Source: an uncultured Bacteroidales bacterium (GTDB lineage Bacteria; Bacteroidota; Bacteroidia; Bacteroidales; Bacteroidaceae). Taken from it: DNA of 35,624 nucleotides. Under the pieces are notes generated by a model. The model was not told where the DNA came from. It was given only the letters and a program-made list of their open reading frames with translations, and ran no database searches. Below, one piece after another: positions 1-7,883 of this stretch; the stretch's first letter is position 1, and the number at the start of each line of letters is the position of its first letter. The stretch covers positions 1,164 to 36,787 of the forward strand of contig CADCIO010000031.1 of the NCBI GenBank assembly GCA_902801475.1. The letters are read 5' to 3'. The position numbers were made by a program, and so were the translations under genes.

Positions 1-282
1 CTTCTGATTTCTCCGAATGCGGAACGCCCGCCATTCGTTTTCCTTCGTTGCCGTCCCACGGCATTGAAAAGAAAATAGATTCGTTTCATTAGTTCTATTC
101 GTTGTTAAAGAAATCTGTAAGTGGTTTTTATAACTTCCGAAATTTGAGTTAATGAGAAACCAAACAGGTATTAATGAGAACCAAAACCAAGTATTAACTC
201 CAAAAAAACAAAATGCCCTACAAGCCGGACGGCTCTCCCCCTCTACGGGGGAGATGTCCGAAGGACAGAGAGGGTCTTGATC
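1..282. other. Non-coding left edge with short tandem and inverted repeat
   Basis: No convincing reading frame is seen. Two near-identical units beginning TTAATGAGAA lie head to tail at 149-170 and 171-193. They are framed by an inverted repeat, GAGTTAAT at 146-153 and ATTAACTC at 193-200. The last 50 bases hold two hairpins, listed separately. Any gene further upstream lies outside the window. Confidence 0.5.
234..267. repeat. Tandem GC-rich hairpins, second with GAA triloop
   Basis: Two adjacent perfect hairpins are visible. TCTCCCCC (234-241) pairs with GGGGGAGA (247-254) over a 5-nt loop, and TGTCC (255-259) pairs with GGACA (263-267) over a GAA triloop. They end 15 bases before the start codon of the small gene at 283, so they could sit in its mRNA leader. 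They resemble dispersed GC-rich palindromes known to me from Bacteroidales genomes; that link is recollection, not computed. Confidence 0.6.
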
Positions 283-390
283 ATGAAGAACAAAGATTTT
301 TGGAAGACCATCATTCAGGTGGTGGTGTCCATCCTGACGGCAGCGCTGACTGCTATGGGAACCACGAGTTGCATGAAGTGCATGCTGTGA
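283..390 (+). CDS. Smalltalk-type microprotein (35 aa)
   Basis: The frame starting ATG-AAG-AAC at 283 encodes 35 residues: a charged start (MKNKDFWK), a hydrophobic helix (TIIQVVVSILTAALTAMG), then TTSC and a short tail ending in CML. This matches the Bacteroidales family annotated as smalltalk protein, usually about 30-35 residues with an N-terminal KxxWK segment, one helix and a GxTSC ending. The family often sits beside HU-like DNA-binding proteins and N-acetylmuramoyl-L-alanine amidases; neither neighbour can be seen here because the window begins just upstream. The molecular function is unknown. The TSC motif after the helix suggests membrane association, possibly as a lipoprotein-like anchor, which is inference. 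A longer overlapping frame from 213 has low-complexity, non-protein-like composition and was not chosen. Confidence 0.75.
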   Translation: MKNKDFWKTIIQVVVSILTAALTAMGTTSCMKCML

Positions 391-394
391 GAAG

Positions 395-450
395 GAAAAT
401 GGAAAATGTGAAATGTAAGATGTGAAATGTAAGATGTAAAATGTAGAAGG
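395..450. repeat. Heptamer array, 8 units (TGAAATG/TAAGATG type)
   Basis: Starting five bases after the small gene stops, eight consecutive 7-bp units can be read: GAAAATG twice, TGAAATG, TAAGATG, TGAAATG, TAAGATG, TAAAATG and TAGAAGG. It is one of sixteen heptamer loci in the window. Confidence 0.8.
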
Positions 451-483
451 GCTGGGTCGCGAGGTGCGATGCCAGCCCTTTGT
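448..483. terminator. Hairpin terminator between convergent genes
   Basis: AGGGCTGG (448-455) pairs perfectly with CCAGCCCT (472-479), followed by a short T-rich run. It lies between the plus-strand small gene and the minus-strand GH43 gene, so it could serve both directions. Confidence 0.65.
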
Positions 484-505
484 TTAAGACTATTTCCTTG
501 AATGA

Positions 506-2080
506 TTATGGTATCACCACTTTTCTTCCATCTTTCACATAGATGCCCTTGGTGGGGTTAGTGACGGGGATGCCTTGGAGGGTGTAAAAAGTTGAGAGTT
601 GAGAGTTGAGAGTTGAGAGGGGGATGGCTTCGATCTCAGAGGTGAACTCATTGAATTGCCACCAGTCCCAGTTGAAGAGGGTTTGCGTGTCAGTGCCCGA
701 GAAACTGAAATGGATGGCATGGGTGCCAGTAGGGATAGCCGTGAGGTCAAAAGTCTGCTCTGCCCATACATTATCACCTCCTGTGGCTGCGATAGGGATG
801 CGTGCCAACACCTTACCCTTAGCGTAGTCCTGACGAATGACAAGTGTGCCCTTACCATTGGCTGATGCCACACGAAGGGTGATGGACTTGGCTCCTTCGG
901 TGCCGAAGTCGAGGTTCGCCACACGCATGGAATCACCTGTATGGATGCCTGTCACATAGACACCTGTGTCTTCATTGCCGACCACGCTGATACCCAACGC
1001 TGCATTGAGCGTCTCTGCCTGTTGCTGGAGGTAGGGACTCATGGTGCGGAGGGCTTTCACACCCTTACGGGTGGCAGTGATGGGCTTGATAGTTCCGTCA
1101 GCATTGAAGTGCATCTCCTCGACCGCCATACTGCGATTGAAGCCACCACCACCTTTGGGAGCCCAACCTGTATGGTAGAAGAAGTAGTCCTTGCCCTGAT
1201 AATGCACCATTCCGCTGTGATTGGTGAAGGAGCCTGTGTCTTGCTGCTTCATCACAACACCTTTGTATTCCCAAGGTCCTTCAGGACTTTTACTCATGCT
1301 GTAGGAGATGTGTTCAGGCACACCTCCTGCGGCATACATCAGATAATAGTTGTCACCTCGCTTGTCGAGCCAAGGCCCTTCCTCGTAGCAGTCCTTACCT
1401 GTCACCTTATCATCGACCTTCACACCACCAAAAGCTTCGGCTGTAAGAGGCACCTCAACGATGCCATTCTTGCCAATGTTGGTGTTGATATATATCATCG
1501 CACTACCCAACTTGGCATAGCGTAATTTGTTATTACCCCAATAAAGATAGGCTTGTCCATCGTCATCAATGAAGACAGTGGGGTCGATATCTCCCCCTTC
1601 GCCTGTATCGAAGAGAGGCTTTTTGAGCACATCCTTGAAGGGGCCAGAAGGTTTCTTGCTTCGTCCCAATCCGATGTAATGGCGCCAGTCACCTGGTTTG
1701 GACAGACACATATACCAATAATAATAGTCACCTTTCTTGACACACTGACTTGCCCAGCAGGTACCTTCACATCCCCACTTGAAAGCCGTACGAGGCATGG
1801 CTTCACCATGATCCGTCCAGTTCACCATATCGACGGTGGAATAAACACGCCAACGTTCCATGTAGTAGAAGTCGTTCACGCCTGGCACATTCATGTCCTC
1901 ATCACAATAGACATAGAGGCTGTCGTTGTCCTCGAACACCATCGGGGCAGGGTCTGCTGTATAACAATGGGACACGATGGGATTCTGGGCTTGGACTGTT
2001 GACAGTTGACAGTTGACAGTTGATAGTTGACAGATGAAAATTGAAAGTTGACAACAAATGATGGCTATGATTTTCTTCAT
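506..2080 (-). CDS. Secreted GH43 glycosidase with C-terminal CBM6
   Basis: A family 43 glycoside hydrolase, probably an arabinan- or xylan-side-chain enzyme (arabinofuranosidase, xylosidase or arabinanase; not distinguishable from sequence). Start chosen at the ATG at 2080 (MKKIIAII), giving 524 residues; the longer frame to 2101 begins with GTG. The expected catalytic triad is visible: Asp43 in ADPAP (base), Asp166 in IDPTVF (pKa modulator) and Glu234 in EEGPW (acid). After about residue 355 a CBM6-like beta-sandwich follows, ending in NWDWWQF. The C-terminus (YTLQG...GIYVKDGRKVVI) is the short tail common on secreted Prevotella proteins. Heptamer arrays encode residues 10-28, inside the signal peptide, and 488-497, the linker before the tail. 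It is last in the run hflX, DUF4954, GH95, GH43, 24 bases after GH95, which suggests joint action on plant or mucin glycans. No SusC/SusD pair is present. Confidence 0.88.
   Translation of the reverse strand: MKKIIAIICCQLSIFICQLSTVNCQLSTVQAQNPIVSHCYTADPAPMVFEDNDSLYVYCDEDMNVPGVNDFYYMERWRVYSTVDMVNWTDHGEAMPRTAFKWGCEGTCWASQCVKKGDYYYWYMCLSKPGDWRHYIGLGRSKKPSGPFKDVLKKPLFDTGEGGDIDPTVFIDDDGQAYLYWGNNKLRYAKLGSAMIYINTNIGKNGIVEVPLTAEAFGGVKVDDKVTGKDCYEEGPWLDKRGDNYYLMYAAGGVPEHISYSMSKSPEGPWEYKGVVMKQQDTGSFTNHSGMVHYQGKDYFFYHTGWAPKGGGGFNRSMAVEEMHFNADGTIKPITATRKGVKALRTMSPYLQQQAETLNAALGISVVGNEDTGVYVTGIHTGDSMRVANLDFGTEGAKSITLRVASANGKGTLVIRQDYAKGKVLARIPIAATGGDNVWAEQTFDLTAIPTGTHAIHFSFSGTDTQTLFNWDWWQFNEFTSEIEAIPLSTLNSQLSTFYTLQGIPVTNPTKGIYVKDGRKVVIP
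591..618. repeat. Heptamer array, 4 x GTTGAGA, inside GH43 gene
   Basis: Four perfect 7-bp units. On the coding (minus) strand they read as part of LSTLNSQLSTF in the linker between the CBM6 domain and the C-terminal tail. Confidence 0.95.
1998..2053. repeat. Heptamer array, 8 units, inside GH43 signal peptide
   Basis: GTTGACA three times, GTTGATA, GTTGACA, GATGAAA, ATTGAAA and GTTGACA in unbroken 7-bp phase. On the coding strand it forms most of the signal peptide (CQLSIFICQLSTVNCQLST). Confidence 0.93.
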
Positions 2081-2124
2081 AATCTTCTTTATTTCGAACA
2101 CGAATCTCTCGAATTAAACGAATT

Positions 2125-4737
2125 TTATTGAATCACGATTATTTTGCCGTTCAGGATATACGCACCTTTCTCCGTTGGTTTTCCCTTCAGTTTCACACCG
2201 CTCAGCGTGTACCAACTGTCAACTGTCATCTCTCCACTATCAACTGAATTGATGTCAGAACCCACACGTGCCACCTGATAGTCCTTTCCTGCCTCCGTAG
2301 TGAGGTCATACTCATAGACTTTCTTGACGGTGAGTTTAGGTGCTGTGGTCAATGACTTCGCCAACAGCGGGGTCTTGATGTCAGCTGGGGCATAGAGCGG
2401 ATTGGGACATTCGCCCTTGGCTTCCGTCAGGCCATCACCCTCGAGGGGCACGTAGGAACGCAGACGAAGCACACCACCAATGGTGGAGTGGATGTTCGCC
2501 ACCTGCAGACTTCCTTCTTCCCAAACCATATCCACCTCGAAACCACCACGGGCACGCAGACCCGAGATGGAGCCTTGCGTCCATTTGGCAGGCAGAGAAG
2601 GCAAGAGATGGATGGCACCATCGTGACTTTGCAGCAGCATCTCAGCAATACCTGCCGTCGCACCGAAGTTTCCGTCAATCTGGAAAGGTGGATGCGCATC
2701 GAAGAGGTTGGGGAAGGTGCGTCCGTTAGGATATTTCTTTGTGTCGGCATCCGACTCAGAAGGCAGCAGTTTCAGCATATTGCTCAGGATGGTCAAAGCG
2801 TGGTCGCCATCGAGCATACGTGCCCAGAAGCAAATCTTCCATCCCAAACTCCAACCCGTTGCCTCATCGCCACGATCCTTGAGGGTCTGCTTGGCTGCAG
2901 CAAAGAGTTCATTGTGGGAATAAGGACTGATTTGGTTGGATGGGAACAATCCATAGAGGTGAGAGATATGACGATGCTGGAACTCACTTCCATCAGCATC
3001 GACGAGCCATTCGAGCAGCTGTTTGCGACTGCCTATTTGCATAGGAGGCAACTGAGCCAGCGCATTTTTGAGGGTCTGTTGGTAGGCAGCATCTTCACCC
3101 AGTATCTCTGCAGCCTTCAACGTGCTTGACAGCGCATCGAAGGCAATCTGATTATCCATCGTACAACCAGCTGTGATAGGGGTTGACTTGCCCGAAGGAC
3201 CTTGTTCTGGACTGACAGAAGGAACCACTACGAGCCAATTGTTGTAACCAGGATGTGGTTGCATATAGTCGAGATAGAAGTCGGCTGTACCTTTGATGAC
3301 GGGGTACCACTCGCGAAGGAACTCCTTATCGCCTGTGTAGAGATAGTGCTGCCACAGATGAGTGGCAAGCCAAGCACCACCATTAGGATACATACCCCAG
3401 AAGGCGCCATCCACAGGACCAGCAATACGCCAGATATCCGTATTGTGGTGTGCCATCCAACCATTGCATCCATACATTTGCTTGGCAGTCACAGCACCCG
3501 TCTCACTCAGGTCTTTAATCATCGAGAAGAGCGGTTCGGAGGTCTCAGACAAGTTGCACACCTCAGCAGGCCAGTAGTTCATCTCAGCATTGATGTTGAT
3601 GGTGTATTTCGAATCCCAAGGAGCATCCCGCTTGTCGTTCCAGACACCTTGCAGATTGGCTGGCTGTCCACCTGGCTGTGAAGAAGAGATGAGCAGATAG
3701 CGCCCATAATTGAAGAGCAGCGCCACCATTCCCCAGTCCTTACTGCCTGTAAAAGCATCCAGACGCTTGTCAGTAGGAAGGTCGCTATTGGAGGTGGAAG
3801 GCAGGGAGAGATGTACACGCTTGTATTGCTGCTGGTATGCCTCAATATGACGAGCCAACAAGGTCTCATAATCATACTTGGCTGCATCTTCCAGATACTT
3901 CTGGTTCTTCGCCATCGCATCACCCGTCACATCTTGATAATTGACAAAGTTGGTGGCAGCAGAGATGTAGAGCGTAGCAGTCTTGGCACCCGTCACGCTG
4001 ATGACTCCTCTGGAACCATTACTTGTCACCTTACCATCGCACTCCACTTTAAACACACATTGTGCCTTCAACTTAGCGTCAATGCCCTCATGACCCACAC
4101 CTTGAATCGTGGCAACGATACCACCCAAATCCTTCTTGTAGGTGGTATTGAAGGTGCAGGAATGCTGAATCATGAAACTCATGTCCTTTTCCGACTCCAG
4201 ACGCATGACAATCACCCCGTCAGTCATCGAAGCGAAAGTCGTTCTCGAGCAGTTGTAGAAGCCCTCACCATCTTTCACCTTGAACGTCACCTTGGAGAGT
4301 GCCGTCTGCAAATCCAACTCACGTCGATAGTCCGTCACATTGCTTTGCGAGAAACTCATGTGAGAGATTTTCAAACTGCCCAAGGTAAGGTACTTCATGC
4401 CATGAGGACCTTTCACAAACTGGTTGTTAATGATACTCTCAGCCTGTGACTCCTTACCACTAAAAATAAGGTCTCTGACCTGATCCAAGTAGTTCAGCGA
4501 GGTCTTACTATTATTATTATGAGGGCCACCCGACCAGAACGTCTCTTCGTTCAATTGTATCTCATCCGTCTGGATACCCCCATAGAGCATTGCCCCCAGA
4601 TGGGAGTTACCAATAGGGAGTGCCTCCAACCATATCTGGGCAGGAGTGTCGTACCATAACTTCTCTGTGTTGTCGTTTTGTGCCATCACAATGCCCATCG
4701 GCATCATCATTGCCAGGAAAAAGATTAGTTTCTTCAT
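2125..4737 (-). CDS. Secreted GH95 alpha-L-fucosidase
   Basis: An 870-residue family 95 enzyme, which typically removes alpha-1,2-linked L-fucose (some members act on L-galactose) from host or plant glycans by inversion. A signal peptide occupies residues 1-19 ([19 protein letters not shown]). The N-terminal beta-domain begins [17 protein letters not shown], and an (alpha/alpha)6 barrel follows. Residues matching those established in the Bifidobacterium AfcA enzyme can be placed: Asn381 and Asn383 in [10 protein letters not shown], Glu511 in SVSPEQGP (general acid) and Asp688 in IDGNFG. The C-terminal tail (WYTLSGVKL...[12 protein letters not shown]) is again of the Prevotella secreted type. 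Length is slightly above the usual 750-850, because of the tail. It follows the DUF4954 gene by 39 bases and precedes GH43 by 24. Confidence 0.92.
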   Translation of the reverse strand: MKKLIFFLAMMMPMGIVMAQNDNTEKLWYDTPAQIWLEALPIGNSHLGAMLYGGIQTDEIQLNEETFWSGGPHNNNSKTSLNYLDQVRDLIFSGKESQAESIINNQFVKGPHGMKYLTLGSLKISHMSFSQSNVTDYRRELDLQTALSKVTFKVKDGEGFYNCSRTTFASMTDGVIVMRLESEKDMSFMIQHSCTFNTTYKKDLGGIVATIQGVGHEGIDAKLKAQCVFKVECDGKVTSNGSRGVISVTGAKTATLYISAATNFVNYQDVTGDAMAKNQKYLEDAAKYDYETLLARHIEAYQQQYKRVHLSLPSTSNSDLPTDKRLDAFTGSKDWGMVALLFNYGRYLLISSSQPGGQPANLQGVWNDKRDAPWDSKYTININAEMNYWPAEVCNLSETSEPLFSMIKDLSETGAVTAKQMYGCNGWMAHHNTDIWRIAGPVDGAFWGMYPNGGAWLATHLWQHYLYTGDKEFLREWYPVIKGTADFYLDYMQPHPGYNNWLVVVPSVSPEQGPSGKSTPITAGCTMDNQIAFDALSSTLKAAEILGEDAAYQQTLKNALAQLPPMQIGSRKQLLEWLVDADGSEFQHRHISHLYGLFPSNQISPYSHNELFAAAKQTLKDRGDEATGWSLGWKICFWARMLDGDHALTILSNMLKLLPSESDADTKKYPNGRTFPNLFDAHPPFQIDGNFGATAGIAEMLLQSHDGAIHLLPSLPAKWTQGSISGLRARGGFEVDMVWEEGSLQVANIHSTIGGVLRLRSYVPLEGDGLTEAKGECPNPLYAPADIKTPLLAKSLTTAPKLTVKKVYEYDLTTEAGKDYQVARVGSDINSVDSGEMTVDSWYTLSGVKLKGKPTEKGAYILNGKIIVIQ

Positions 4738-4776
4738 TGAAATAAGTTTATGTGTAAATCTTTATTTGCTACTTTT

Positions 4777-6558
4777 TTATTTGATACTTTCCAAGAAATC
4801 GCGAAGCTGCTCAGCCTCCACGTCTCCCATCTGATATTCCTTCTCAGCATCGTCCTTGACCATCTTGAGCCAGAGAGCGTATGCTTCTTCTGCCTCTTGC
4901 ATCCAATGGTCGCGATCAATGAAGAGGTTGTTGCCACAGTTCTGCATGACGAAGTTGGCATAAGCCTGCTCGTATTGCTTGTAACTGTGATGGATCTGCA
5001 TCAGAATCTCCTTCAAGTCGTCAGCTGTGCTGATGGTACCGTTCTCAATGTCACGCACCACGCTTTCCAGTTCGCTCTTAGGTGCCAACATACCCATCAT
5101 GTCCACCCAACGGCAACCATTGCTCTCGTTCGTGTCGGCTGTGTTGTTCTGGAAACAACGATAGAGGAAGAGTTTGAGCACCAAGTCATAGTACTGGATG
5201 CCCTTCAACAAAGCAGCACGCTTGATTTTGCAACCATGATAGGTGAACACTTCCGTATCCTCCGGATGCTTCTTCAAGAGGTCTTCGAGGATACTCTTAC
5301 CCTCCAGAACAGACTGCACAATGTAAGGGTTGGGGAAGGCGAAGTTGATGATGTCATTGCGTGAACCGAGAGGACGTTTGTCACGTTTTGGCCACTTACC
5401 CACATCACGCCAAGTACCGACCGTACGGATATTGATGCCTGGTACGAGGCAAGTCTCACGTCCCTCTGCAATCACATAACTGAAAGGCAGCTTCTGCACT
5501 TGTGGGTGGTTCTGCACCTTACCCATCACCATCGAGAAAGAGCCGATGTGAGCAGGCCAAAGGATGTGGCTGCCCGATGCCGTCTTACTGCCACGATCGA
5601 GAGTTCCCCAGTGGATAGGTCCCATCTTGTAGGCATGATTACTCTGGTTGGTACCCGAACCGGCATTATAGAATGAGAAAGCACCACCAATGAGCAAGGT
5701 GCTCTTGTGATGGCTCGTGGCGAAAGGTCCACAGAACGCAGCACAAGACTCACCATTATCCATATAGCTGTTGGCAAAGAACACGCTCGCTTCTGACGAG
5801 AAGCCCTTGCCGATATGCACAGATTCACCCACAAAACTGCAATACACCTTTGCACCATCGATGACACTCGCACCTGCTGCCACAATACTATCTTCGATAA
5901 TGACGTCAGAGCCAATGAGCGTGCCAGCATCGTCTGTACTCATAATGGTACAGTTATTAAGTTTGCAACTGCCTTGTATTTCACATCCCTCACCTATCCG
6001 CACATTGTTCATCTCCTTGACATCCACCACACGAGAACCAGCACCAATATGGGGGATTTGCAGTTGACAGTTGACAGCTGAGAGTTGAGAGTTTGCCAAC
6101 TCCTTCGCTTTGGGGAAATTCACCATCAGCCAAGCCAGCTGAGCCGTCAGTCCCTCAAAGATGACGATGTTGGGATCACCACCTTCGTTCAATACAGAGA
6201 TTTCTGTACCATTACCAAAGGTACTGCCCTCCTGGTTGGTGATGATGCCGACGTTTGCCACATAGCAACGGTCACCTATCTGCGTATTGGAAATATAGCC
6301 ACGCACGTTCTCCACCAAACAGTCGTCTCCTATCGTCACATTCCGCAGGGTGGCATTTCTCACACAGCAGCGACGTCGGAAACCTTCTTCCAACTCGACT
6401 GATCCACTCAAACCACCGATTTCCACGTGACCATAAAGCAACACATTTGTCATTTGTGAAGGCACAAAAGCCTCGTCCACCAAGATGTCTGACCAATCCT
6501 CAGCCCAACATCCACGCTCTTCCAACTGAGCGATTTCATTTACAGTTAGTTCTCTCAT
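4777..6558 (-). CDS. DUF4954 left-handed beta-helix protein
   Basis: A 593-residue protein of the DUF4954 family, found widely in Bacteroidetes and of unknown reaction. From about residue 60 to 300 it carries hexapeptide-type repeats (for example IGDDCLVENV, IGDRCYVANV, IGKGFSSEAS), the hallmark of left-handed beta-helix transferases and sugar nucleotidyltransferases. A conserved core follows (NQSNHAYKMGPIHWG, LGSRNDIINFAFPNPY), then a helical C-terminus. No signal peptide is seen, so it is probably cytoplasmic; a role in sugar-nucleotide or acyl transfer is only inference. The start ATG overlaps the hflX stop (ATGA at 6555-6558), indicating translational coupling. A heptamer array encodes residues 157-166 (within NSQLSAVNCQL), just before the helix repeats resume; I expect homologues to lack it. 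Confidence 0.82.
   Translation of the reverse strand: MRELTVNEIAQLEERGCWAEDWSDILVDEAFVPSQMTNVLLYGHVEIGGLSGSVELEEGFRRRCCVRNATLRNVTIGDDCLVENVRGYISNTQIGDRCYVANVGIITNQEGSTFGNGTEISVLNEGGDPNIVIFEGLTAQLAWLMVNFPKAKELANSQLSAVNCQLQIPHIGAGSRVVDVKEMNNVRIGEGCEIQGSCKLNNCTIMSTDDAGTLIGSDVIIEDSIVAAGASVIDGAKVYCSFVGESVHIGKGFSSEASVFFANSYMDNGESCAAFCGPFATSHHKSTLLIGGAFSFYNAGSGTNQSNHAYKMGPIHWGTLDRGSKTASGSHILWPAHIGSFSMVMGKVQNHPQVQKLPFSYVIAEGRETCLVPGINIRTVGTWRDVGKWPKRDKRPLGSRNDIINFAFPNPYIVQSVLEGKSILEDLLKKHPEDTEVFTYHGCKIKRAALLKGIQYYDLVLKLFLYRCFQNNTADTNESNGCRWVDMMGMLAPKSELESVVRDIENGTISTADDLKEILMQIHHSYKQYEQAYANFVMQNCGNNLFIDRDHWMQEAEEAYALWLKMVKDDAEKEYQMGDVEAEQLRDFLESIK
6063..6090. repeat. Heptamer array, 4 units, inside DUF4954 gene
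   Basis: GTTGACA twice, GCTGAGA and GTTGAGA. The array mixes the GTTGACA and GTTGAGA variants. The coding strand is the stop-free CAACT strand. Confidence 0.9.
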
Positions 6559-7793
6559 TCTATCTCTCCGTTTGTGTTATAGTTATCATACAAAAAGTCG
6601 TTGTAAGGGTATTTCTGCACGTGCAGTTCACGAACTCGCTTGTAGAGCAGTTCCCTCAGTTCGTCAATGTTTTCCCTTTCCTTGGCAGAAATGAAGAAGC
6701 AGTTATCATTCAACTTCGCCATCCACGTCTTCATCAGTTCGTCCAATGGGATATTCTCTTTCGTACGAGGGGTCAGGTCATCTTCTTCCTTCTCCACCCA
6801 CGTATAGGCATCAATCTTGTTGAAGAGAATCATCTGAGGCTTGTCGGCACATCCCAAGTCACCCAACGTCTTGTCCACCACCTGAATCTGCTCTTCAAAG
6901 TCAGGGTGACTGATATCAACCACGTGCAACAACAAGTCTGCCTCCCGAACCTCGTCAAGCGTACTTTTGAACGACTCCACCAAGTCGGTCGGCAACTTGC
7001 GGATGAAACCAACGGTGTCGGACAAGAGGAAGGGCAAGTTCTCGATGATGACCTTGCGCACAGTCGTGTCGAGGGTGGCGAAAAGCTTGTTCTCAGCAAA
7101 GATGTCGCTCTTCGACAGCAGGTTCATCAAGGTTGATTTGCCCACGTTCGTATAACCCACCAATGCCACACGGATGAGTCTTCCACGATTCTTTCGCTGG
7201 GTTGTCTTTTGCTGGTCAATCTCCACCAAACGCTGTTTCAAGAGGGAGATGCGGTGACGGATGATACGTTGGTCCATCTCCAACTGCGTTTCACCAGGAC
7301 CACGAAGTCCCACGCTACCTCCTCGCTGACGTTCCAAGTGAGTCCACAAGCGTGTCAATCTGGGCAACATATAGCGATACTGCGCCAGTTCCACTTGGGT
7401 CTTGGCAGCCGCTGTCTGGGCACGCATGGCAAAGATGTCAAGAATGAGGCTTGTACGGTCAAGTATCTTCACTTGCAAGGCTTTCTCAATATTACGTATC
7501 TGCTTAGCTGACAACTCATCATCGAAAATCACCATACCCACTGGATCTTCCTCATCGTCTTTCTGCTTGATGAAGTCGGCAATCTCCTCCAATTTTCCAC
7601 TACCGATATAGGTGATGCTGCTCGGACCATTCACGCGTTGGGTGAATCGTCGAACCACTTTCGCCCCTGCCGTTTCAGCCAAGAACTCCAGCTCATTCAG
7701 ATATTCTGTTGTCTTACGTTCATTCTGCTGAGGCGTGATGAGACCTACAATCACCGCTGTCTCCACTTTTGCCTCCTTAATAAATTCCTTCAT
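6555..7793 (-). CDS. hflX: GTPase HflX
   Basis: A ribosome-associated GTPase that splits stalled or stressed 70S ribosomes in characterised bacteria. The 412-residue length fits the family. The HflX-specific glycine-rich motif GGSVGLRGPGETQLE lies at 158-172. The G domain follows with G1 GYTNVGKST (213-221), G2 around the TT of LDTTVRK, G3 DTVGF (259-263) and G4 NKID near 325. The N-terminal HflX domain includes IGSGKLEEI. It is first in the minus-strand run and overlaps DUF4954 by four bases. A TATCTTTG -7 box at 7811-7818 lies about 18 bases before the start, so the leader must be short. The pairing of hflX with a DUF4954 gene may simply be conserved synteny; that is inference. Confidence 0.95.
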   Translation of the reverse strand: MKEFIKEAKVETAVIVGLITPQQNERKTTEYLNELEFLAETAGAKVVRRFTQRVNGPSSITYIGSGKLEEIADFIKQKDDEEDPVGMVIFDDELSAKQIRNIEKALQVKILDRTSLILDIFAMRAQTAAAKTQVELAQYRYMLPRLTRLWTHLERQRGGSVGLRGPGETQLEMDQRIIRHRISLLKQRLVEIDQQKTTQRKNRGRLIRVALVGYTNVGKSTLMNLLSKSDIFAENKLFATLDTTVRKVIIENLPFLLSDTVGFIRKLPTDLVESFKSTLDEVREADLLLHVVDISHPDFEEQIQVVDKTLGDLGCADKPQMILFNKIDAYTWVEKEEDDLTPRTKENIPLDELMKTWMAKLNDNCFFISAKERENIDELRELLYKRVRELHVQKYPYNDFLYDNYNTNGEIE

Positions 7794-7810
7794 ATCCTTG
7801 GATTTGGTTG

Positions 7811-7818
7811 CAAAGATA
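7811..7818 (-). promoter_or_regulatory. Bacteroidetes -7 box (TATCTTTG) for hflX run
   Basis: CAAAGATA on the plus strand is TATCTTTG on the minus strand, fitting TAnnTTTG. I see no good TTTG box about 20 bp further upstream; that interval is occupied by the heptamer array at 7824-7858. Confidence 0.6.
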
Positions 7819-7823
7819 AAAAA

Positions 7824-7858
7824 AAGAAGTGAAAAGTGAAGAGTGAAAAGTGAAAAAT
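7824..7858. repeat. Heptamer array, 5 units, between divergent promoters
   Basis: AAGAAGT, GAAAAGT, GAAGAGT, GAAAAGT and GAAAAAT in strict 7-bp phase. It fills the space between two divergent -7 boxes, exactly where both upstream boxes would be expected. Confidence 0.85.
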
Positions 7859-7861
7859 TCG

Positions 7862-7869
7862 TACCTTTG
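7862..7869 (+). promoter_or_regulatory. Bacteroidetes -7 box (TACCTTTG) for GT4 run
   Basis: TACCTTTG matches TAnnTTTG and ends 14 bases before the GT4 start codon. The upstream TTTG box is not recognisable because the heptamer array lies there. Confidence 0.7.
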
Positions 7870-7883
7870 CACCCGATTTTGCA

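Noticed and set aside
213..425. 70-residue open frame at the left edge
   Set aside because: Its composition follows the GC-rich hairpins and heptamers and is not protein-like. The overlapping 35-residue frame at 283-390 matches a known small-protein family.
506..4737. GH43 and GH95 pair considered as a polysaccharide utilisation locus
   Set aside because: No SusC/SusD-like pair or dedicated regulator lies next to them. They follow hflX and DUF4954 instead.
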